A stretch of 64,000 bases of DNA. Source: Channallabes apus (lineage: Eukaryota > Chordata > Actinopteri > Siluriformes > Clariidae). The notes under the pieces were generated by a model that made no database searches, had not been told where the DNA came from, and worked only from the letters and a program-made list of their open reading frames with translations. The position numbers were made by a program, and so were the translations under genes. The number at the start of each line of letters is the position of its first letter. Position 1 is the first letter of the stretch. The DNA is taken from positions 1,483,501 through 1,547,500 of the forward strand of contig CM060109.1 in NCBI GenBank assembly GCA_030522415.1. Reading direction: 5' to 3'. Positions 1 through 10,354 of this stretch are shown one piece after another.

Positions 1-247
1 ATAATAAATAAATAAAATACAGCATTCATTTAGAAATAAAATACAGCAGAAAATACATTAAACAGACTGTAGAATAAACGTTAAAACGTAATAGCCCTCG
101 GAAGCAGTGAAGTTGCAACATTCAAATCAGCACTCTGGACTAGTGCACTTAAAAGTATGCCATTGAAACCATAACGCATTAAAACATTAAGCTGAACATG
201 GAAACACAACATGTAAAGACTTGTAGTCAAGCCAAATCAAATGTTTT

Positions 248-424
248 AAGATAACTTCATCTTTAAAGCTTGCACTTTTGGTGATAGCTTAATCCCATCA
301 AGTTCTAGAAGAACTTTCTGAAAATAGCCTCTCCTTCAAGGATTATGGATACACCAACCGGTTCTTCCCCTTCAACAGCACGGACGACAAGGATTTTAAG
401 AAGGTGTCACTTCGTCTGTCCCCC
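248..424 (-). pseudogene. Broken last exon of the duplicated gene-like unit, copy A
   Basis: This is the counterpart of the coding exon at 7226-7468. Compared with that copy it has lost about 52 bases (the part encoding HECGNTSEHCAT) and another 10 bases near the splice acceptor, plus 3 bases near the stop codon. The frame is destroyed, so it cannot encode the same tail. Flanking non-coding sequence is still nearly identical between the copies, so the damage is local and recent relative to the duplication. Confidence 0.7.
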
Positions 425-1181
425 TGCATAAAATTTACAAGAAAATAAATCATTTATTTTGAGAAGCAAAAAAATCTGAATTGCTTCAACCTGTGCTGAC
501 TTCATTGAGAAAAAAATAATAATAAAAATAAATGATAATAAAAAAATGACCATCACTTCATATACTTCATATTGTTAAACTTGGGTTAAATTGCTTTATC
601 TTGCATCAGTAAAACATGGCATGAGATGGCTTTACAGTGTCAGGAAATCCTATGATGAATGCTGAGTTTGTATTTAAAGGGTTAGTCCAAACACGAAAAT
701 TCGTTCAATAATTACTCATATTTATATATTCATTTGCATTTATATGCTTCTGTCCAATACAACAAACACTATATTCAAGGTATTAATAAATTGTATAATT
801 AATAAGAAAACAATGCTTTACCAGGCAATCATCAAAGAGATCCTCTTCAGATTCACGTCTCATCTTTACGCTTTGTTTCTGTGAAAATATTTACATTGTA
901 TCATTACATAATCTTTTATTCGTACTACATTTAGGCATTTCTTCATCTTTTGTAAGTTTGCCTTTATCCAAAGCAAATTACAAAAGAGGAAGGCATCAAG
1001 CATGTCAAGCAGTGCTACTAACACAAAGTTTCTGACACCGTTAGAAAAATACAAGATAGATCAGCGAGGGATTAAGGAAAAAGTAAGAAGCAAGAATCAT
1101 GTGTGGAAAGATTAAGCATGCAGGGTCAGAGGATGACTCGACTTATTTTTATTGTCTGCAATGCGATTTAGACAAATTAGA

Positions 1182-2280
1182 ACTGCGGTCAAGCCAGCCG
1201 TGATTGATTTTAGTGTGCGCACATATTACAGTGATTACGGTAGTTTCAGGACCGACACAGAGACAACGCGCTTTCAGAGCGCTTTTCATTTAGACGCCCA
1301 GGACTGAGAGATAATACAACATGCTCGTCAATTTTTACTTGCTTATTTATTTGCATTTCTGCTTTAATATCCGTGTTATTTATTGGTGACTTTGACGGTT
1401 GTCTGTTACAATATTTTTCTTAAATATTCAACATTCAAATAATTGTTTTATGTCGATAAGTTACAGCAGAATTCGTAGAAAACAGACAAAATAATGTATT
1501 TAGTCTTTCTAAATACCAGAATTGATTTTTATTTTGTTTTACTGTTCAAAAGTAGCAGTTATTCTTCAATGAATGTTTTCTATAATGAGGATTAACTGCT
1601 GATTAATCTGCTTTGGAAGAGAGGTCAAATAAACAAATGTTCACAATGGGGAAAAAAAGTTAAATAAAATGCCTTCATTTCACTTCAGAGACCTATGAAA
1701 AAATAAATTCTAGTAAGTATAAAACGCCATGGTCAGTTTTTATCCCATATAATGTACACACATTATATGATAAAAAAAAAAGTAGAAAAAAACAATGATC
1801 AGTTCTTATTCAGGACGTCCCATACTATATACACACCAAATATGAAACAATTTTACTGCAGCATTTTTGAGATATTGGACATTATTACACTTTAAAGGGG
1901 TATAAAGACCCCATTTCTAATAAGTAGAAAAAAACAATGATCAGTTCTTATTCAGGACGTCCCATACTATATACACACCACATATGAAACTATTTTACTG
2001 CAGCATTTTTGAGATATTGGACATTATTACACTTTAAAGGGGTATAAAGACCCCATTTCTAATAAGTAGAAAAAAACACTGATCAGTTCTTATTCAGGAT
2101 GTCCCATAATATATACACACCACACATGAAACTATTTTACTGCAGCATTTTTCAGATATGGGGCATTCTCTCTGTGTTGTTCATGAAACTACCATAATCA
2201 CTGTAATATGCGCGCGCACTAAAATCAATCGCGGCTGGCTTGACCGTGTTTTTCTGAACCGCGGCTGGCTTTACCGCAGT
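1182..2280. mobile_element. 1.1 kb TIR element with 8-bp target duplication
   Basis: The inverted ends read ACTGCGGTCAAGCCAGCCG on the left and its near complement on the right, ending in accgcagt. The ends stay similar for about 65 bases inward. The right end holds a second tandem copy of the CGGCTGGCTT motif. AAATTAGA flanks the element on both sides (1174-1181 and 2281-2288). The paralogous copy at 8273-8281 has this octamer once and no insertion, which proves the boundaries. No reading frame of note lies inside, so it is non-autonomous. An 8-bp duplication fits hAT or P-type elements, but the end sequence does not let me name a superfamily. Confidence 0.88.
1781..2158 (+). repeat. 142-bp tandem repeat, about 2.7 units
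   Basis: The motif beginning agtagaaaaaaacaatgatc recurs at 1781, 1923 and 2065, an exact 142-bp step. The third unit is cut short at about 2158. A more diverged partial unit seems to lie just upstream (about 1690-1770). It lies inside the 1182-2280 element and does not occur in copy B. Confidence 0.9.
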
Positions 2281-2736
2281 AAATTAGAGCTGCTGTCAAT
2301 ACTGTATGAACATATGTACAGGTTCTTTACTCGTAACTCATTAATAAAGTTCGGCTTCAGAAAAAAAAAACGTTTATTGCTAGTGCTCTTTTACCATTTA
2401 ATGCTTTAACACACACGACTCAGTTTGTTCAGAAATGGCATCTAACTGGCGAGGCTTTGTCTGAACACGCCGTTTTCACTCGGGGTGGGGGTAAGAAACA
2501 CACATCTCGGTGTATTAATCCGCGCGCTCGGTTCGTTATTATTTTATTTATTTATTTATTTACCACAGGACCCATGGGGGCTCCGTAGGTTCAGGTTTTT
2601 ACACGAAAACGGTGTTTTGTGAATCTCCACACTATTAAAAACTGAAATTGCTAATTGTACGTCCTGAGATTAAGATGAACATTAATTGGGAGTCATGAAA
2701 GCGAGAATCACATCCAAAAAAGAAAGCTAAACTTAC

Positions 2737-2985
2737 CTCGAACACGACAAACTCCAGCTGCAGCCACGCCGTGTTGTACTGTACCTCCGTGATGATTCCC
2801 AACCGACTGATACACAGCGCGGGCACAGCGACTCCAAACACGCATGCGCAGTTTGATTTGCACACATTTTCGGCTTCAGTAGACACACAATACTTCAGAC
2901 TGAAACACGACTGCCCCCTACAGGTAATGAAGGGCATGTTCACAGCTTCCCGCACGCAGCCGCGCAAAGCCACGGCAAGTCACGG
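2737..2985 (-). other. Putative CpG-rich first exon of the duplicated unit, copy A
   Basis: On the minus strand this CpG-rich block ends in a good splice donor, TCGAG followed by GTAAGTTTA, at 2737/2736. The same donor is conserved at 13177/13176 in copy B. The block contains several CpG dinucleotides and the motif GCGCATGCGTG, like a housekeeping promoter or 5' UTR exon. The frame differs between the copies, so it is more likely untranslated than coding. No transcript evidence is available. Confidence 0.4.
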
Positions 2986-3681
2986 GATCCCTTTTCTCGA
3001 AACGCGGGTTTTTAATGGCGACATCTGTACATACTGTAAAACCTATGGACAACAATGTTCCGGAAGCATTATTAAATATTCAATAAGGCACACACACAAT
3101 TTAGTTGCAATAAAGTTTTATTAAATATATAATAAAGCAGGCCGTACTGTATATGAAAAATGGTCACTCAAAATCTTTACAAAAGCAAGAGTATTCATTA
3201 ATTATTTTTTTTTTTTAGAAAAGAGAAAACTCAATCTTTTCTTTCTAAGAAGTTCGTTAATTATGTCTCTTATTTGCTTGTTGTTGTGGGCTGTGGGGTG
3301 GAATTTCCTAGCAACAGCATCGGAAAGTGCTTGAAGCAGAAATACCCCATCAGCGAAACCGGTTTGATAACTTCACACCAAGGATAGGTGAGAAGGGGGA
3401 TTACAGTAACGGTTTCTGTGGGTCTTCACCAAGAGGTGATGTGGGTCACGTTGTATTCAGCGAATAGACTAAAACAAAATCATGTTTGCTTCAGCATTGG
3501 AAACAATATTGTATTAGGCCAACTTTATTTAAGATTAAAATAATAGTGGGTTAGGAACGTTATTCTTCATATAACTTAAATGGCTGAATGAAGTTAAATA
3601 TACACAATAAATTAATAATTGCGTTTGCTTTACATTTGAGCACTCATGTGTAAATACCTTTTTCATTGTATATACTACCAT
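2986..3681. other. No recognised feature
   Basis: AT-rich sequence after the end of the duplicated unit. I see no coding stretch, terminal inverted repeat or known repeat family here. Confidence 0.5.
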
Positions 3682-4296
3682 TGTCATGAACCTGCACACC
3701 CAACCCAGCACATCCAGGTCTTAACTCCATCCAAGGTTTTCCACACTCCCTGAGCTGATCACCTGAGCACACCTGCCTCTAATCCGGCATTCTACTCTCG
3801 GCTTTAAAAGGACGGAAAGAGCTCCACTCCTTGCCGATGTATCTCACTTGCGTGCCTATTTCTCCCGTCTCTCCTGTTACCCTAGTGTTTTTCTTCCGTG
3901 CTCGACCTTGCCTGTATTCTTTGGATTTCGTCTCGTGCCTTGCCCTTCGGATTGTCGCTATCGCTTTGGATTACTCCTCGTGTATGACACTCGCCTGTTT
4001 AACGACTCTGCCTACGGATCGCGCTCCCGGATCTCTCCTGTGATGCCGAAAGAAGCATAGCTTTTTACCCCGGCTTCCTACCCAGCCTTTCTCTCTCCCC
4101 GTACTCACAAGCTCCGGTAACGTGTGTGTGTGTTTTGGGCTTACGTGTGCTTGTGTGCACTTCCGCGATCGCGGACAACGGCGCTTCACCAGCTTGCTGT
4201 GCTTCTCACTCTCACTTCCGGGTTCGCGGTGATTCCGCCTCGTCATTGACAGGCCTCCACCCCCGTCATCGGGGATTCCCCACACAGCCTGTTACA
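3682..4296 (+). mobile_element. Solo LTR, probably Ty3/gypsy
   Basis: The 615-bp block starts TGTCATGAACC and ends CCTGTTACA, the TG...CA termini of an LTR. A TATA-like ctttaaaagg lies near 3800-3813, followed by a C/T-rich leader like the R-U5 of fish gypsy LTRs. No gag or pol lies on either side, so it is solo. I could not find a matching 4-6 bp target duplication (left accat, right taagc). The assignment rests on the ends and promoter layout. Confidence 0.6.
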
Positions 4297-4910
4297 TAAG
4301 CACAGCTTCTCCCCTCGGCTCTGGCTAAGGCTTTTACCAGCAATACTTCTTCCAAGGAGATTACCTATCTGCTATTGGGTTCATCCCTGTTTAATCTGTA
4401 CCCTGACAACCATATTGTATATCTGTGTCTAATACTGGTTTATTCATATTTTACATTACATGCAGTTTGTAATTTACTTGCGATTGGACTTTTAAAATGT
4501 AACCTACAGTATAAGCATATTTAACTACTTCAGCAGTGAATTAGAAACTTGGTCAGTCTGGCTTTTAGATAAAGTCCTTCAGAGCAAGCATTGTGTAAAT
4601 ATAATATATAAAAAATAATGTAATATAAAATAAAATATTATAAAATAAATATATAACATAAATAGTTAATGATAGCAATAAAATCAGACTTAATAGTTGA
4701 ATTTGATACTTTTCTTTTTATTTACTGTATAGACATCTTATCATGCTTTCTCTGTTATTAATCTCTCTATATTCTCTAATTATGACTTGAATAAATTGGC
4801 TCACATCGGAGCGCGCTAGCGTGTTCGAAAAGCGAGTACTGTAGTCTATATATTTGTGTTTGTTGTTTTCCTGGGGGGTGGCGTGTTTATGTCTGCATTT
4901 TATCTATAAA

Positions 4911-4912
<2 letters not shown>
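4297..4912. other. AT-rich spacer, no recognised feature
   Basis: The sequence is AT-rich, with runs such as taatataaaataaaatatt. I recognise no gene or element. Confidence 0.5.

Positions 4913-4943
<31 letters not shown>
4913..4943 (+). repeat. (GT)n microsatellite
   Basis: About 15 uninterrupted GT units. Confidence 0.98.
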
Positions 4944-4944
<1 letters not shown>

Positions 4945-4983
4945 ATGGAGAGTTTGTGTGCGCACACGGAGAGTTTATGAGTG

Positions 4984-5102
4984 TGCCCCTTTGATCTGCT
5001 GGGTACGGCGGGGCGTCAATTGCTGATCAGTGTAAAGTAGCGTACTTTACACACACTGATCAGCACTCGACGCCCCGCCGTACCCAGCAGATCAAAGGGG
5101 CA
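4984..5102. repeat. 119-bp near-perfect palindrome
   Basis: The left arm begins TGCCCCTTTGATCTGCTGGG and the right arm ends with its exact complement. The arms are about 56 and 60 bases and meet at GTAAAGTA-gcg-TACTTTAC around 5040. The outer 34 bases pair perfectly. The inner part has a one-base gap with neighbouring mismatches (caat against cgagt) and a 4-base GTGT bulge. Transcribed, it would form a long hairpin. No target duplication is clear, so it could be a fold-back element or a palindrome made by strand switching. Confidence 0.92.
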
Positions 5103-5247
5103 GTTATCGGCTATGACACGTTGAAGGAGAACTTAATAGTTCTCAAAAATAGTGTAAATGTCTGCAACAATCACTAACCATTAAAATGTTTTTTTTTGTA
5201 ATTAAACATGAAAATATTAATTATATTTTCTTTATACATATTTCCAT

Positions 5248-5278
<31 letters not shown>

Positions 5279-5412
5279 ACTATTTATTCATTTGACTTTT
5301 ATTTACTTACTTACTAGCGAATGCTTTTTTAGGGCTCTAAAAACTACGACAGTATGAGTGACAATGGCCCTTGCACCGGTCACACACACACACACACACA
5401 CACACACAATAA

Positions 5413-5444
<32 letters not shown>
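5248..5444. repeat. Cluster of (AT)n and (CA)n microsatellites
   Basis: (AT)n occupies about 5248-5271, (CA)n 5381-5408 and (AT)n about 5418-5444. The rest is AT-rich spacer. Confidence 0.95.
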
Positions 5445-5555
5445 TCGTGTTTAATTAAATTCTTAAATCATCGTGTTCACCATGCACTGAAAAAAAGAAC
5501 TTGTAAGATTTACTTGATAAAATCCTCGTAACAATTTGGACACATACTGTAGATT

Positions 5556-6010
5556 TTAATTCAATTCAATTCAATTTTATTTATATAGTGCTTTTAACAA
5601 TGGTCATTGTCTCAAAGCAGCTTCACAAAAATTAAAGAAATTTAACAAAAAATAAATAAATAAAATAAAATAAAAAAAAAATAAAAAAAAAAATAATAAT
5701 AATAATAATTATAGAAAAGAAAATAATTGGAAGTGTGAATGTGTGAGAAAAATGTGCAGATAATAATAATGAGACGAATGAATGAAATTTCTCTGATGAG
5801 CAAGCCAAGGGTGGCGGCGACGGTGGCAAGGAAAAACTCCCTGAGATGGCATTAGGAAGAAACCTTGAGAGGAACCAGACTCAACAGGGAACCCATCCTC
5901 ATTTGGGCGATAACAGATAGAAATGATATAACATCTTGTGTGTTGTGCAGGTGAAAATTCAATATGACAGAAATTATTTAAATTGACATGAAGACCAGTT
6001 CAGCAACATT
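5556..6010 (-). mobile_element. L2-type LINE 3' UTR fragment
   Basis: This is the reverse of the tail seen at about 17620-18041. It begins with the attcaattcaatt 3' repeat and continues with the conserved sequence around 'agcgcttttaacaatgg'. It carries the typical 'ggaaaaactccctgagatgg' and 'gaggaaccagactc' blocks and stops near 6010. Only the untranslated tail is present. The fragment is 5'-truncated, as expected for an incomplete LINE insertion. Confidence 0.82.
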
Positions 6011-6035
6011 TTAAGTAAATTTTATTGCTCCAATA

Positions 6036-6720
6036 TTAAGGCTGAATCCCATTTCTACCCCTTCCCCCTACCATTCCACTTGGCGCGTTCACGTGCAGGG
6101 GTAGAGGTGTCTCATTTCTCTTTTGGTTGGAGGTGTAGGGGGAGGGGGAAGGGCCAGATAGCCCTCCAAACGAAGATTTTTCGGGACCTCACTTCAAACG
6201 AAGGGCTAAGCGAAATTTTCAACATGGCTGCTCACTCGAGCAAGCAGAGACATAAATGTTAATTTTTACCATTAATAAAGATTTTATGACAAGTTTTCAT
6301 TATATGTATATTACCTTTAGTCTTGTGTTTGTGTTTATGGTGATGTTCTGTAAAGAAACGTTTGCAAAAAAATCGCTAAAGTTTGCTAGCGGATAGTACA
6401 TATTGCACGATATTACAAATATATATTTTTATGTCACATACACTTTACTGCATGCTACAAACAAATATGAAAGTTCAGTAGCATGGCAGTTTGCCGAGCA
6501 TTTGATAACGCATTGTTTGTTTTGCTTACGGCCATATGTGTACATGTAAATGAACGGTGCTTACACTATTCTTACTTACTGCAACGTGACCACAGTTTTG
6601 TAATTTATATTATAGGGACGGCTGAGGAAACCCGAAGGCTCATCCGTGTTCGTGGTGAAAATGAGCAACTTTTTTAAAAATCGAAATACGGCGCAAAAAA
6701 AACTTTGGGAGTGAGTAATC
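6036..6720 (+). mobile_element. Left part of a DNA transposon carrying a trihelix-type gene
   Basis: The stretch starts with gctgaatcccatttctaccc and a second C/G-rich block (gtagggggagggggaaggg), typical of a transposon end. The gene relic at 6224-6710 follows. No matching inverted end is found downstream before the duplicated unit, so the right half is missing. The superfamily is not determined. Confidence 0.45.
6224..6710 (+). pseudogene. Myb/SANT-like (trihelix) DNA-binding protein relic, two exons
   Basis: Exon 1 (6224-6257) reads MAAHSSKQRHK plus one base. A GT-AG intron runs 6258-6615, and exon 2 starts at 6616. Joining the exons keeps the frame and gives a Trp-Thr-Ala-Glu-Glu-Thr start followed by RRLIRVRGENEQLF, the opening of a Myb/SANT-like domain found in transposon-linked fish proteins. 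A one-base gain in a T run near 6671 shifts the frame; past it, the residues KNRNTAQKKLWE can be read. A possible donor (gtgagt) follows near 6709. The rest of the domain is lost. The family call comes from the spacing of Trp, the RxRxENE motif and the second Trp. Confidence 0.5.
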
Positions 6721-7225
6721 TCTCTCTTATTGGAATGTGTGATAAACATCGGCGCATGTCCTCTGACGTAACATTAGGAACATCTTTCATAAATCACACA
6801 ACTAAAATATAATTAAACAGTTTATTCACCAACATTACCAAATATTTGTGACATTCACAGTCTAGATCCAAGTTGTCTTTTTAATAAAAGGGCATTCAGC
6901 TAAATTTTGCATCCATAGAAAAAACTGCATGGCACCAGGGCCTGAAATACTTGTTTTAAACAAAATTGTGTAAAATAATAATAATAAATAAATAAAATAC
7001 AGCATTCATTTAGAAATAAAATACAGCAGAAAATACATTAAACAAACTGTAGAATAAACGTTAAAACTTAATAGCCCTCTGAAGCAGTGAAGTTGCAACA
7101 TTCAAATCAGCACTCTGGACTAGTGCACTTAAAAGTATGCCATTGAAACCATAACGCATTAAAACATTAAGCTGAACATGTAAACACAACATGTAAAGAC
7201 TTGTAGTCAAGCCAAATCAAATGTT

Positions 7226-7468
7226 TTAAGATGATAACTTCATCTTTAAAGCTTGCACTTTTGGTGATAGCTTAATCCCATCAAGTTCTAGAAGAACTTT
7301 CTGAAAATAGCTCAAATGTGTAGCGCAGTGCTCGGAGGTATTGCCACATTCATGCAAAATTTCCTCTCCTTCAAGGATTATGGATACACCAACCGGTTCT
7401 TCCCCTTCAACAGCACAGACGACAAGGATTTTAAGAAGGTGCATACTGGCATCACTTCGTCTGTCCCC
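7226..7468 (-). CDS. Last exon of an unnamed fish multicopy gene (SAMD3-like family tail?)
   Basis: On the minus strand the exon follows a good acceptor (TTTTATGCAG at 7478-7469). It reads in frame from GDRRSDASMHLLKILVVC through EGEEPVGVSIILEGEEIL to KVQALKMKLSS and a stop. The pattern of a short beta-rich start, an HECGNTSEHCAT segment and a closing QKVLLELDGIKLSPKVQ resembles the C-terminus of a large fish family often labelled SAM-domain-3-like. Compared with what I remember of that family, about 25 residues between HCAT and YFQKV are missing, which suggests decay. No upstream coding exon is visible in the unit. A candidate poly(A) signal lies at 6821-6826. Function unknown. Confidence 0.5.
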   Translation of the reverse strand, partial: GDRRSDASMHLLKILVVCAVEGEEPVGVSIILEGEEILHECGNTSEHCATHLSYFQKVLLELDGIKLSPKVQALKMKLSS

Positions 7469-9616
7469 CTGCATAAAATTTACAAGAAAATAAATAATTT
7501 ATTTTGAGAAACAAAAAAAAAATCTGAATTGCTTCAACCTGTGCTGACTTCATTTCACAGAGAAAAAAATTATAATAAAAATAATTGATAATAAAAAATT
7601 ACCATCACTTCATATACTTCAGATTGTTAAACTTGGGTTAAATTGCTTTAGCAATAATCTTGCATCAATACAACATTGTAAAACATGGCATGAGATGGCT
7701 ACACTCCATAGATTACTCTGCACCTTTACAGTGTCAGGAAATCCTATGATGAATGCTGAGTTTGTATTTAAAGGGTTTGTCCAAACATGAAAATTCATTC
7801 AATAATTACTCAGATTTATATATTCATTTGCATTTATATGCTTCTGTCCAATACAACAAACACTATATTCAAGGTATTAATAAATTGTATAATTAATAAG
7901 AAAACAATGCTTTACCAGGCAATCATCAAAGAGATCCTCTTCAGATTCATGTCTCATCTTTACGCTTTGTTTCTGTGAAAATATTTACATTGTATCATTA
8001 CATAATCTTTTATTCATACAACTACATTTAGGCATTTTTTCATCTTTTGTAAGTTTTGCCTTTATCCAAAGCAAATTACAAAAGAGGAAGGCATCAAGCA
8101 TGTCAAGCAGTGCTACTAACACAAAGTTTCTGACACCGTTAGAAAAATACAAGATAGATCAGTGAGGGATTAAGGAAAAAGTGAGAAGCAAGAATCATGT
8201 GTGGAAAGATTAAGCATGCAAGGTCACAGGATGACTCGACTTATTTTTATTGTCTGCAATGCGATTTAGACAAATTAGAGCTGCTGTATGAGCATATGTA
8301 CAGGTTCTTTACAGTTGAAATTTAACTTGTAACTTATTAATAAAAAAAACGTTTATTGCTAGTGCTCTTTTACCATTTAATGCTTTAACTCAGTTTGTTC
8401 AGAAATGGCATCTCACTGGCGACCCAAGTGAAAAAAAAATACACTTTAGTGTATTACAAATATATTGAAATCCTCGATAATACACTGCAAATATACTAAC
8501 AAAAAGTTGTACCATCAGTTAATATATAAAAAGTATACTAACATCATGCTTTTACCAAATTTTGGAATTAAACTTTAAATATACTTAAAAAATTATTGTA
8601 TTATAGTACTTTAAGTGAAAGGCTGGTCTAATTTCCAAAGTATACTTATTTAAACTTGTTTTTCAATATATTTTTGGTATATTTTTTTAAAATATGCTCG
8701 AAATAATCATTGTACAAATGTACAGAAAGTATATATTAGAATACAAATTTTAATATACGGTAGTCTCAGTATATTATCAGTTAAATGTAAATGTACTTAT
8801 ATTGAGTGCACTACTCTCTCGTGCGTGCGCTTTTAGACTCGTTTTTGCACGCTGAATCTCTCCCTCACGCGCGCGATCTCAAACTCGTTCCTGCGCTCAA
8901 AATCACTTTTGCCGTTCAAGATAATTTATGTTTTTACTCCTCACTCTTCTGTCCGCTCACTGTCATAAAGCGACACACAAACTGCAGCAGGGGGGTAAAC
9001 TTTGCGACTTTTCCAGCCAACCGGAGACTAGACAGCGCCCCACCAGCCAATCAGAGCTAGAGGCGGGCAGATTCGGACTGTCTGTTCTCTGATTGGCTCC
9101 CCAGTTCTCCACTTCTAGTTTGAATTAACGGCTGAAGCTGCATCATCGCGTGCGTTAGTTCGTATCGTTATTATTTTATTTTCATCGGCATAAGGTAAAT
9201 TTAACGGTTTTAAATTAAGTACATACTTTAATCTATAGTGTGTATTGTCTAATGTGTTGTTGTTAATGTGTTGTGTACTTTGCTTGTGGTATAATGGCTC
9301 TGTAGCTCTCGGCCTGTTTTCAGTCTCTGTGTAACAGAATCAACACACCAGGGGTCTCATTTATCAAGCGTGCGTAAAAAAAGTTCTAAACTAGTGCGTA
9401 TACCAACAGCCGTAAGCACAAGAAAGTTGGGAGTTATCAAACGTGAGTACGCACAGCTGTACGAAATGACTGATGATGAATCGCACTCCTTCTAAATTGT
9501 GTGCGTGTGCATAGTAATTTAAATTTGCATACAGAAACGCCCTCAAATGACCTTATTTGGCAAACAACCTTCCTTATAAAAACCCAATGCCGCCAGGGCA
9601 CTATAGAACCGTTATC

Positions 9617-10312
9617 ATGGATCCCGTGAAGAGAGGAAAGAAAAAAAAAACTTCAAAGACAAAGAAATGGAAGTGCTTTTAAATGAGGTACAATGTTATA
9701 AGACAGTTTTGTTTGCTGCTTTTTCAGGCGGAATGTCAAAGATAAAAAAAGTCTTGGCGTGGGGACAGGTTACTAATGCCGTAAATGCATCTCACCTTTA
9801 TGTAGAACTACTGCAGAGGTCAAGAAAAAGTGGTTTGATTTGAAAGTGTCCTCTAAAAAAAGAATTGCAGCCCACAGAAGAGACATCGGTTCCACGGGAG
9901 GAGGCCAGAGTCTTATTTCAGTGTCACCCCGATGGTGACACTGAAAGTGCAATCCCATCAACTGCAGGAGAGGCCGAGCCATCCGAAAATGGTTAGTAGG
10001 TTTTCAAATGTTTGTGTTGCGATATATTATTCATAGATAAATAACACATACATTGCAAATGATTTGGATTGTTCATTTAACATTTATTTTATAGATCTGC
10101 CAGTTTTGCCAGGTCCTGCTCCGCCTGCCACTTCAGCGCGTCCGATGCGTTTCGAGCCACGAGTCCTGACTGATGCGGTTCTGGAAACACAGGAGGAATT
10201 AGTGAGCGGCATTGCAAGCATAAAAGAGGAACTGCACCAAATCAATGTGGACTTGAGGAACATTAGTGATTCACTAAATGCATCATGCAAGTTCAATAAA
10301 AGCTCCAAGTGA
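9617..10312 (+). pseudogene. Harbinger Myb/SANT-like DNA-binding protein, two exons, frameshifted
   Basis: The ATG at 9617 opens MDPVKRGKKKK. A run of A at 9641-9650 has slipped, so the expected frame (NFKDKEMEVLLNEV, then a Trp-containing helix) continues one frame over. A second shift falls near 9805, before TAEVKKKWFDLK and KKRIAAHRRDIGSTGGG. Exon 1 ends at 9991 (g|gttagt), and exon 2 starts at 10095 after atag. The splice keeps frame into DLPVLPGPAPP and a C-terminal helix (LVSGIASIKEELHQINVDLR), ending at 10312. In active relatives this partner carries the transposase to the nucleus and binds the ends. Here it is dead but recently so. Confidence 0.88.
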
Positions 10313-10354
10313 TCTCACCATTTTCTCACAATTACTCCTTATTGTGAAACAGAT

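Larger units (their letters stand above)
1..2985 (-). repeat. Duplicated gene-like unit, copy A (left end cut by window)
   Basis: This stretch aligns closely with 6981-13407. The first bases match from 6981 onward, and the two copies stay collinear through the 'agcatgtcaagcagtgctactaac' neighbourhood and on to the CpG-rich end near 2985. The differences are small deletions and the separate insertions listed below. Read on the minus strand it resembles a gene: a CpG-rich 5' end near 2985 with a GT splice donor, and a last-exon relic at 248-424. The similarity stops just after 2985, where the flanks become unrelated. Whether it arose by segmental duplication or by transposition of the whole unit cannot be decided here. 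Confidence 0.85.

Noticed and set aside
2635..3124. Coding exons on both strands in the CpG-rich block
   Set aside because: The frame is not conserved between copies A and B, so it is more likely an untranslated exon or promoter.
3831..4285. Short open frames in the C/T-rich stretch
   Set aside because: They lie inside the solo LTR leader and have no gag-like content.
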